Of a stretch of 64,000 bases of DNA, positions 45,901 to 57,900 are shown piece by piece; position 1 is the stretch's first letter, and each line of letters starts with the position of its first letter. Made by a program: the position numbers and the translations under genes. The notes beneath the pieces were generated by a model. It ran no database searches, had not been told where the DNA came from, and saw nothing but the letters and a program-made list of their open reading frames with translations. Source of the stretch: Balanoglossus misakiensis (lineage: Eukaryota > Hemichordata); contig CM082584.2 of assembly GCA_040954595.2 (NCBI GenBank), positions 3,906,001 to 3,970,000 on the forward strand, given 5' to 3'.

Positions 45901-48900
45901 GTCAATTTTTGCACAAATAATTATGAAGATTTTTCAATTCCACCAACACGAATGATATCAATTTATCACATGATAATATGGTTTCTTGAATATAGTCTAA
46001 CAAGAAACATTTTATTTTCAATTATGTACATAAAATTTGTAACATGGGAAATAAATTACCAATAAAGACCAATACTCATGGCTTTGTTACATCTGTAAAT
46101 CTAATAAAGCTATTGTCTCCAAAGTTTTTATCTCAGCCACACATCCTTACAAGAGGAAAAACTCAATTGCTCAGTGATTCGTTGTATACTTTTGAAGAAA
46201 TAACAAAAGTTTTAATACATCTCTATTATGCATACACTTTTATTTTTCATCCCCTAATTTCCCACTCGTACTTCTGCATTTAGTTAACGTCGGATCCTAT
46301 GTATCTTGCTAATAATCTGTTCTGAACCTCTAGGCTGACGTGTATCTAACTTTATATCAAGCTAGAAACAGAAGTGATATTCTGTTAAATAAAAACAAAT
46401 GCATAATAAGGTATGGACGTTGGAGGCAGCAATCTATCCGATCATCCCCCTTTTTTCCCGTACATGTTTCCAAAACTCTATCCATATAAAATTTACCATC
46501 TACTAAGGTACTTTTCTGTTCTTATTTTTTAGGAATAATGAATCAAACAAAATCAGACTTGGGCAAGAAAATGCTAAGGTAAACATGTAGTTGCAAATGT
46601 GAGAAAAAAGTTGTGAATGGTGAGAAGATTTTTGTATTATCCAAACTTGCAAACAAACATGAACCATGAAGTTTACAAGTTCCCCTGGACAGTCGCAAAC
46701 AAAATTGTTTGACTGTATTTCTCCTGGCTAGAGCCCAGGTATATATGATATGTTAAAAAACTGTCATACAGTAGATTTGCTAAAATTGGACATTTTATTT
46801 ACTGAGAAGTAAGGGATTGTGTTATACATACCTGATGTATAAGATGACAAGAAAATATTAAATGGAAAAAAAAATGTTGACAAACTTCAACATTTACCTA
46901 CTTCTATTATACTCATCAAATATTTATTTCAACTGTAAAAATCAGCTGGGGCTCTAAATAACAGGATATTGCCTCATAGATTATCCCTTTCACCACTATG
47001 GTCTGGTCCAAATCCATTGTTTTCTATGGGAAGGTTTGACCTCTATAGAGGGAACTGGGGGTGAAAGGGTAAATGCAAGTGCAGGGGCCTTTGCCTGCAG
47101 GAGCAAGGCCTCTACCAAGAGAAATACAGTAGATTAAGTCTGTTTGAACCATTATTACAATGGACAAGATATGTTTTGACCGGACAATTTTCAACACATC
47201 CTACGGGTAAAGATAGAGTTGGATAAATGACAATATTTACATACAAACATACATGGAATCCAAAGACCATTTATATCTTCATCAAGTTTTCAAAACCAAG
47301 AACCCCTTCCCATTTACTATAATGCTTTGTCCCAAATTATTTTTGATTTGCTCAGGATATGGTTCTTGAGACCTGTACAGGATATTGATCTCCTGAAGGA
47401 AAGACAAGCTGCAATCAGTTTTTTTGTCTCGCCAAGAAATATTGAAGTATGCTCATCTCTACAAGACGCTCTACGGAATATCAAGAATGTCGCTGTACGT
47501 ACATTGTGTATCTACTAAGTATATTAAAGTATTTTAGAATTTTGAATGACAATTTTTCAATTTCATTATAGTTCACGCCAATTTTGCCACAAGTAAATGT
47601 ATAGACATATTTTGTACTTATAACAAATATAACTTGTGAGTAGATGTTTTTTTTTCAAAAATACCATATATCCGCTATTAATTTTAGATAAATTCTCTTT
47701 GTATTTGGATTTTCTTTGATAGTTTGCATTGTATGTGTTCGAGTGAAAGGTCCATCGTTTGAGGGCGCTCCCTATGTTAGCGCTCTTGAACGAATTGGAT
47801 CCTGTGTGTGGAAGAACCAAATACATTAGTTTTATCAGAAACGTGTAGTACATGTATCTGTAGTATATCGCAAACATATGGATTATGTATTATTGTTCTT
47901 TTGTTTATTTATATTTCTAGAGAGTGTTGGGTCGGATGAAAACAGCTCAAGCCTCAATTGGTGACTGGCAAGCCTTATACCAGGTAATATACCAAGCTTA
48001 TTCTATAGTTAGTCCATTAGCCAAAAGTTGATTTTACTGGAACTTACATGTTGCGAAGATCAGAAAAAGAAAGAGTGTAAAAGACTTCAGAATCAGATGT
48101 TACTGATCAAATAGCCATATCCAGGTATAACACACATTAAATTATCTATATATGAGTATGAGCTACCAAAAAATTATTGCGAAATTTGGATTTTGGTGTA
48201 CAGAGAGGGGGGGGGGGGGGGCAGATAAACATTGGAATTCAGGGGCTACTTGGACCACACAGTGTTTGTCTACTGGTCAAGTAAACAGTGTTCCAATAAT
48301 TCCCCTTGTGTAGTTGAGTTCAATCAAAAAGTATAAAACATCATTGAAATTACCAAACATGCACTTCACAAGATCCCTCAGCTGCTGTCTGATTCTTTTT
48401 TTTTGTTAAAGCACAATTAGCTGTATTAAAACTTTGTTTGTATAAGCCTATAATTTGCGCCACACCAATTCTCTCCAAGTTTCACTAAGTCCTTAAGTTA
48501 ATATTTTCACAATACTTAGTAAATAAATCTACAATAATTACACACTTTAAAGATAACTTAGATCATTGATATGAAAGAGATATCTTGTCTTTAAATTATT
48601 TATTGTGTGTTACTTGTAGACTGCCTACAATGCAATATACATTGGTGATATATGCAGAGCTCAGACTGCTGATGTGGCCATCTTTAAGAAGGTAAGGAAA
48701 CTTTCATAAGCAATTTACATTTACTGTTTTGTATTGGTTTTAGAAATGTAACAAATGAGTCTGTTAATGTGTAAGAAAGAAGTTGAGACTTTCTAAAATA
48801 GTCAGTGTTTGCCAATGTCACCTGTGACTTTTTTTCCTGTACACCTATTTCTGTGTAAATTCCCAAATGGGACCACGCTATGTTTTTCTGTCTGATTGCT

Positions 48901-51900
48901 TTGAAATTTGGGTTACAGGTAAATAATACATATATGTGCAACTTTTATTTAATTGTAATATCATTTGCGTATTTAGCTAATTTGTAATTTTCTTTATTTT
49001 TGGTAAAAAAAGCACTGTTGATTCAATGGATGCAAAATGCAAACAATAGATATGCAATGCAGTGGGCCATCTGAAAGTCTTCTTTGCACCTGCACTACAA
49101 TGGTTGAGACCAGGTCATAGGCCAAGAATGCACTATTTTGAAGCCCTACAAATTCAGTTTTTTCCTGTGATTTTTATATGAAAATGGGTGACTTGTGGTT
49201 GGTGAAAACAACTTCTATTGGCTAACCAACCTCCCAGGACAGATATATGCAGAAATCATGGTGACCCTTTCCTATTAAAATATTACACACTGCAATCTGA
49301 ATGAATGGTAAGAAGTGACATCTTGGTTGCATGTAACTCCAGTTTGTGTTTCATTATGACAGGGACGTGGCTGTTTTCTTCATATGCTCTTTGCGCTAAC
49401 ACATTTATTCCAAACAGAGATGCTCTCATAGCTGCATGTCCTGACAATGTGATATTTACAGGTCTTGAAATTTTCTCCCTTTTTTGTTATTTTCGACAGA
49501 TAAGCAGAACATTCACTGAGGATTTACATTATATTGCCGGCCTGATTATCAAAATTGTAAGCCCTGGTTATTTTGTTTTAATGTCCTCCAGACAAACCCA
49601 GAATAGAGACATAGATTATCATAAGGCCAAAATAAAAAATATGTGCTGTTCCGATTACCCGACCTACCCTAATTTTAACCAGCCTACCCTTAAGTTTTTA
49701 GAGCTTCGTAAACCAGAAGTAAAAATAATGATGTCAAATATACAAAATTTATGAAAATTGTGAGAATCACGAACTATGACGTCATTCTTCTACACTAACG
49801 CTGCCAGAGAAATAAAAAAAATGCAAAATGCAAAAAAATTCCCTACCTACCTACCCTTTTTTTAAAAACAATGTAATCGGAACAGCACATATTTTTGGGG
49901 GCCTAAAATCAATAATAATTTCTGTCCATGTACACTTCTGTTTATCTGCAGCCATTGAATAGACATCAGTGAAAAATACAGGATAAGTACCGGGCAACAG
50001 CAATATAGTTTTCAAATATGAAACCTGTAATTGAGAATGACTTGATTTAATACATGGATATATTGGTGATGATCTAATGTCTTTACAATGGTAAAATGAT
50101 CAAAATTTATTTTTGTTAATTTATTTATTTGTAATATAGTAAGACACAGTATACATATTTTCATGACTATGGATGGGAATAATGCAATAAATTGATTTTT
50201 CAGTGATGAGAATTTCTGAAGTGAAGTCAAGATGTTATTTAGCTAAATACTTGAAGAGAAAAAAAATTCACTTGTTATTTCCAGGTGGATTTTGAAGAAT
50301 CTGCTGTTCTGAACAAGTTTGTTGTGAAACCAAATGTAGACAAGGCTCTGGATGAGAGTGAGTTGACAATATTAGATACATGTTACTACTATTAAAGGGA
50401 CAAAGTCTCTCTCTCACTGCCCTTTTTCCATTAATTATTTTTGATACAGGACAATGTTTATATTATTCTACATGTGGATATATAGTAAATCAAAATTCAA
50501 CCACACACAGCTTCCATCGCGTTTGTAAGTAATGAGAGAAAAAATATCGCCAAAATGAATAAACGGTAGAGACCTATTATTCATTTTGGCGAGTTTTTCA
50601 CTCTCTGGTCTACAAGTGGGAATTTGAAGTTGTGTGTGGTCGAACGTTGATTCACTTTATATCCACAATGTAGAATAACATAAACAGTGTCTTGTATCAA
50701 ACAAAATTATGGTAATGGAAAAAGCGTGAGATAGACTTTGACTCTTTAATAATATTACACACACTCTCTATCACATGCATACCGTATGTGACCACATGAT
50801 TATATTGCATGATAGAACGCCATAGGTTATATGCCAGTAGGTGTATAATAATATTTATTTATAATAATATTTATTGGCAATGACTGTATTCCAGAGAAGG
50901 AAACCTACAATGGATTGCCAGATTTTATGACCAAGATTGCCAGAGAGGAGTTGAAGAAACTTGGTGGTGACATCAAGGAATGCAATGTGGTGTATTTACC
51001 TCAGCTGGGTTATCTACTGGCTATTCCAAGATCCTCAATTATGTCAGAGAAGCAAGACTTTCAAATGCCATCGCTTGAGTTTGTGGTCAGTCAACTTTGA
51101 GGGTCTTGATTCTACCACAGTACTACTAGTCTAGCACCTAGCCATATTTTGTCCGCTTTGCTTCCAAAGCGGACAAAATACGGCTAGGTACTAGACTACC
51201 ACAGTACAGGACATTGATAACATTATGATTTGATAATGATTTGTTGTTTTTGCTATTTAATTTTAAATGTTGCCACCAAGTCAATTAAAGGTATACAGTC
51301 ACCCCCAATTTACATACGCCCATATATGTCAGAAATGGCGTATTTGAGTGTTTTAAAGAACATTAGGTGGCGCTTTTTTTGTCGTGTGCGCCACCCACTG
51401 AAAATCTGTGATTGGCTAGATCTCAATTTGCCATGGTAACTGTAGCTATATTTCCATTGGTGACCGTATACCTTTAATGTTTGCAACTAACATTATAACA
51501 AATTTCATACAAATTTACAAACCTGTTCTATCTGTTTGCTGGAATCTTTTTTTTTTCTAAACTCACTGTAATAGTTATTTATTGTTTCCTCACTTGCAAC
51601 CAAAATATAGTTCTTCTCTTTCCATTATGCATTTTAGCCATTGTTTTGTTGCTAGCTGTATAAAGCACAGTATTGAACTATTTTTCCACTTAGACTTATT
51701 CTGAACATCTTTGCATGGCTCATATTTAGAGCATTTGACCTGCATAGGTATGGCACAGCTGGGCAGTTTGAACGCCCTTAAAATGCACCAAATCTCACGG
51801 TTTTGCACTGTTTTGATTGGCTAGTCATCTATATAGGCCCCACTGAGTTACACACGCTTTACAGGTGTGGGTGCTGGAAGTTTAATGCCCTGTCAAACCA

Positions 51901-54900
51901 CTTACAGCAGATTTGGCAAAAAAGGGTTACGTTTATACCATAACCAAATGATATTATCCAAACAGTGATATTTTCCATGTTCACTTTGTAGTTCTTGTCA
52001 AATAATACGGTTCATTACAAGAGTGCCAGTACAAGAGGTGAGTAAATGTTTGACTGTTTCACACAGAGTTCATACATTCCTGGAAAATCTTTGAAAGTTC
52101 TTAAAATGTGAAACCTGGAAAATCTGTAAGAGTTAAAAAAAATCACTGCCTGGGAATTCCATCTATCGTGATGCCATAAACTGAAAACTGATATGTTTTA
52201 ACCGGAATCAATGACTGGCATTTTCAATCTGTTGATCTAACAGGGAGTATGTCAATGACATTGACTTGTTATTGCGTTACTTACCAGTAACAGTTGGGGA
52301 GAAATAATGAAAAGCTGAGAAGTTTATATGGCTTGCCTGAGTGGTCACATGTTTGTGACATGTTTAAGTTCAAGCAACCTTTTGATAGTTCTATGAAGTT
52401 TTGTTTGGTTTTTGGCCAATCTTACAGCAATGGAGTTCTGTTCTACCTTATATTATTGCAAATAACCATAATAAACACCCTACTTTTCTCCATATGTGGG
52501 ATTTTTTAAAAATTGTTAATACAGTGCTAATTTGTGTCTAGATTACATGATTATAGTTTTATTAATCTATTTTATTTTAAATTGTTTACTTTGAATATGA
52601 TGTAAAATTGATTCACTGTATTTTATGTATTATTTATGCTTGATTTACATTGTGGTTGTTTTGTTTTGTTTTGTTTTGTTTTTGTTTTGTTTTGTTTTGT
52701 TCTTAACTGCCTCGCAAAGAGTTGCCTGAGGGGGGATGGTAAAGAATAATGTTATTGGTGTTTGGTGTAAACTTCAATCTTTAGAATTGGATGCAATACT
52801 GGGAGATACTCAATGTGAAATAACAGGTAATATTATTTTACTTGAAACATTCTTATGTATTTTACTGTTGTTATATCCTTCTTAACAATAGCATAATGAA
52901 AAAAATGGATTCAGATTATGATGAAAGCTACGGTGGCCCTCTCACGTCAATTTTAAAATTTTATTTTGAAAGTTAAACTTTCAAAATTATAGACAATATC
53001 TTCTCCCAAAAGTAAACTTTAGTTTTGGTGAAGGCAACTATAATTTTGACGCACACAATTTCAATTTCAGTGGAGTAAACTTTTTAATTTTGACAGTAAA
53101 ACTTTAATTTTACTTTACACAACTCTTATTTTAGAGAACAAAAGTTTAATTTCCGAAAGCCAATTTTATTTTTTCCGAGAGTAAAATTTTAAGATTTTTT
53201 TCCAAAATAAACTTCTAACACTTGAGATAAAATTATCTACATAGAATTATTTTATTTTCGGAAAGAAATATTTTATTTTGTAAAACTTTTTTTAAGTAAC
53301 ATTACTTTTCGCTGGTGAAAATTTTATTTTACAGATGTAAATATATTTTTATCTAATTTCTAGTTACACAACTTATGGGGGCGCTCTTTCTATTGCTACT
53401 GACAAACTTTTTCATGGGGGCGCAATTCAGGTTTCGGCGGGCGAATTTCTTTTACATGCTTGACAAAATATATTTTCAGAAAGCAAAATATTTTTTTCTT
53501 CACGGCGGAAATGAAGCTATCCCTAGATCTTGTATTCGATTTGATCGACAGCGTCATTCAAAGGTCTACGATAAGTCGGCGAAATTGTCCCGATTTGTCT
53601 GCCCCGGCCGTAGTAGATACAATCTGTAAACATTGCACTGTGGATAGATAGCCATCTCATCTGTTTGTTGGATTTATGTACTCCTGTAACGTTCTCATGA
53701 ACGGGAATTGTGGGATAGCTTCATTTCCGCCGCGAAGAAAAAAATATTTTGCTTTCTGAAAATATATTTTGTCATGCATGTAAAAGAAATTCGCACGCCG
53801 AAACCTGAATTGCGCCCTCATAACAAAAGTTTGTCAGTAGCATTAGAAAGAGCGCCTCCATAAGTTGTGTTACTAGAAATCAGATTAAATTTACCCTTGT
53901 AAAATAAAATTTTCACCCGGGAAAAATAATTTGTTACTTTAGAAAATATTTTTTTTCTTAAGCAATAAAAACATTTTGTTTTAAAAAGTTAAATAATTCC
54001 ATCGAGTACAGATAATTTTATCTCGAGTGTTTAAAGGTTATTTAAATTTAAATTAAAATTTAACTCCGCAAAATTAACATTTTCACCTTGGAAAAATAAT
54101 TTGTTATTTTACAAACATTTCTTTTTGAGAAAAAAATCCACGTAGTATGAATAAGTTTATCTCATGTTGTTACTGTTTATTTTGGACAAAATAAATCTTT
54201 ATCTTTATTAAAATATTATTCTTGGAAAAAATAAAATTTGCTTTTGAAAAATAAAATTTGGTTCTCTAAAATAAAATTTGTGATAGGTAAAATTAAAGTT
54301 TTACTGTCAAAATAAAAAAGTTTTGTCTATCAAAATTAGCTGCCGCCACCAAAATTAAAGTTTACTTTTTGGGAAAAGATATTGTCTATCAAAAATTAAA
54401 GTTTAACTTTAAAAATAATATTTTAAAATTGACGTGAGAGGGCCACCGTAGAAAGCTTGGTTCTCCATTAATTTTTTCAAAAATATCAAGTAAATAAACA
54501 AACAAACAAACAAACAATTATTTGTTTGTTTATTATGCCAATCAATAATAACAAACAAACAAACACAGGAGCGCCCCCTGTGCTGAAACATGAACACAGA
54601 TAATATTTTGATAATCAAGATACCTAGTCTGATTTGTATTTAATTTAATTGAATTGTATTGTATTGTATTGTATTGTATTGTATTGTATTGTATTGTATT
54701 GTATTGTATTGTACATGTATTTTGTTACAGACCATGAGACAACTATCATGCATAGACTACAAAATACTATCTTAGAGCACAGCGAAGTCTTAAATGCAGT
54801 TCTGGAATATGCTGCTGAACTGGATTGGTAAGATGTCAGATAACAAAAAAATATTTTCAAATATTTGTACTTTTGTGAATTCAATGGGATTCATCACAAA

Positions 54901-57900
54901 ATATTTGCATTGTACAGATGGTAATTTTGAGCTATTGTAAAGTGGCTATTTGTAGTGTAGTAATAAAAGCCTTCTTGCAATATTAGTAAACCAGGGTCTC
55001 TTTATCAACAGAGATCATGAGTAAACTATAATAGTATGTACATGAACATGTTTTGTTAACAATTAAGTACACCGGTAGTCAGCAGAAATTGACAGGTATA
55101 TAGAATATTAAAGCCAACAAGCATTTGTGTTCCTTTTCAGTCTAATATCACTGGCTGTATGCGCAAAGGAATATAACTACACACAACCAGTATTAACACA
55201 AAACAATGTAATACACATCAGAGGTGGCAGACATCCACTACAAGAACTTTGTGTCAGTCCATTTGTACCAAACGATACTCTATCTGGTGACAAAGGCAGC
55301 AAAATTAAATTCCTGACTGGTCCAAATTCAAGTGGTAAAAGTATCTACATAAAGCAGGTAATGTACTATTCTCCCTTTAAGCCACCTAAGGGACCGTTCA
55401 GTTTTTACGGCCGGGGGGGGGGGGGGGGGGGGGGGCAAAATCCAGGGGGGGGGGGGTCACTTAAATTTTGAAGTCCAAAAGGGGGGGGTCATCTGTTTTT
55501 TTTTTAACGTTTAGGGGGGGTCACATACTTTTGCCACCGAACTTTTGCTTTTGAGTCCACAAAATTGCAGTTTCTCGCCCTTTATTTTACACCCCCTCCC
55601 ACACCCACACCCTTCATTCTCCGCCACATTTCGTTTTTTGCTGGTTTGTCTAGTGTAACAGGGCAGAGTGCTTGCCACCCCAACCCCACTGATGATAATA
55701 TTTAACAAAGTAAATACATAAAGGCGATAATCGTTTAAACCATTTCGCATAACTGATAGTTTCGTGCTGCATCTTTAATATACTAGAAGTTTTATAAATG
55801 ATGTCATGACGAAGATGACGCCAAATCTTCTAACTTTGAGTGGAGTGAAAAGTAAACTTGGTCCTCCCAAACATTGTGATAATTTGCTTTTGAGTTCTTA
55901 AAAATGCAACTTTGAGCTACATATTTTACAAAATCTTCTTATGTGGGAGGGGGACACCCCCTCCCACACCCACCCCCTCCATTCTTCGCCACATATCATT
56001 TATTCGGTGGTTTGTCTAGTGTACCAGGGCCGACTTCTTCCCACCCCACCCCCGATGGTTACTTTGAGTGGAGTGGCAAAATTAAAATTTGTCCTGCCTA
56101 ACATTGAGTTAATAAATTTGCTTTTGAGTTCATTAAAATGCAACTTTGAGCACCGTATTTTACAAAATTTTCTTATGTATGTCCCACGCCCATCCCCGCC
56201 ACTTTTCTTGTTTTACCAATTCTAACAACTATTGTATTGACTTGTCATTTTATTTTGTTCATAGATTTTTTTATTGCAACGATATACTATTATATATACT
56301 TCAAGTAATTTAAGAAATTTATAATTGAGGTGTGAGGAGCCTCATTCCCTTTATTGCATACAGTGTACATAGGATCAGGATGGCGAATGTTTTCGGCGTG
56401 GGGGGGGGGGGTCATCATATTTTTGGATCTGTCAAAGGGGGGGTCATCATTTTTTGGTCCTGGGTGAAGGGGGGGTCGGCCTGATTTTGAAAACCGATGA
56501 CCCAAACTTGCCGCCCCCCCCCCTCCTGCCGTAAAAACTGAACGGTCCCTAAGTGAGTGATGAAAATCTCATATGGTTGACACAATTTCAATATGGCGAT
56601 TTTTGCCATGTTTAAGAAATGGGAGTTCATAAGCTAAAGTGATGATGGGTCATTCTGAAACTTTTTAATAGAAAAATACCAAAATGTGAAAAAATTGAAT
56701 GAGTTTATATGATAACTACAAAGACAGACATGTTTGACCAAAGGGAGTCATGAAATACAGCAAACATATCATTTCTTCTATCTCTTACTACAGTGGGTTG
56801 TCGACTTTTTGACCAGAATGCAATGTGATTTGACCCCCTAGCGCAAAGTGAAAACCTATTTAAGGCAGCCAGAATTGGGTGCACAATGATATCTGTCGGA
56901 AAAAATTTGAGAAGCCCTGATGCAGCTGACACAAGCAGTGGCTTGTGTCAAAGTCCCGTCTTTCGCTAGTATATTGATATATTTAGTGGAAGCAGATCCT
57001 TTTTGTTTTTATGAAAATCTATGTATATGTTGTTAACAGATCTGGGTGTTGGTAACCTGTGTTGTGAGGGCTACTGTAAAGTTGGAAATGTTGCACGTGT
57101 CTTTAACTTTTCATGCCATAACATATAACCTACATTTTGACAGGTTGGTCTGATTGTATTTCTGGCTCATATTGGGAGTTTTGTACCAGCCGAGTCTGCC
57201 CACATTTGTATGCTGGATAGAATCTTTACCAGGATTCATTCCAGGGAATCTGTCACCACTGGCCTCTCCACATTCCTTATTGATCTCAATCAGGTGAGAA
57301 TGTTACAAGATATTTGGTTTTAAAGGGTGTGACGATCGTTTTATGCGCATGTGCTAAACCAGAGACTCTGGTTACAGAAATTGTATACAGTCAATGCCAT
57401 AATTAAGGCAGTGTGCTGTCCTGACAACAGACAAACTGGCGGTGACCATAGTCTGTGTCGGAGATCAGGAAAAGACAGCAAACTGGGGGAAAAGAAGGGA
57501 CAACTAGCTGTTAAGTCTGCTTATATAGTCCACTATTTGAATGCTTCAAAGGCAAAATTTGCAGAAGATTTGGACTATGGACATAATGTTTGTACACACG
57601 ACATCACACACATGCACATAAAGTCGATCGACAGCCTTTAACAGCTCGTGTGTATTTCCACTCATGTATTATATCATAATTGGATTCATCAGTCAACAGA
57701 TGAAAAAGCTGAGTTGTAGAATTCATTACCCACCCACCATTCCTGGATAATATACAATGAAGAAGCTTGAGAAAGTAAAGTATAAACTCTTTGAAACAAT
57801 GAAATTTTACACCAAAATATAGAAATTCAGTTGAACAATATCTGAAAAAATTGTTTCTGTAGGATGCCCATGATAATAGTAAAGATTTATAACAAACTTT

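Noticed and set aside
49305-49754. A 149-codon frame on the + strand
   Set aside because: It reads through intron, the 57-base MSH5 exon at 49500-49556 and a MITE; copy A has no equivalent long frame. Read-through, not a gene.
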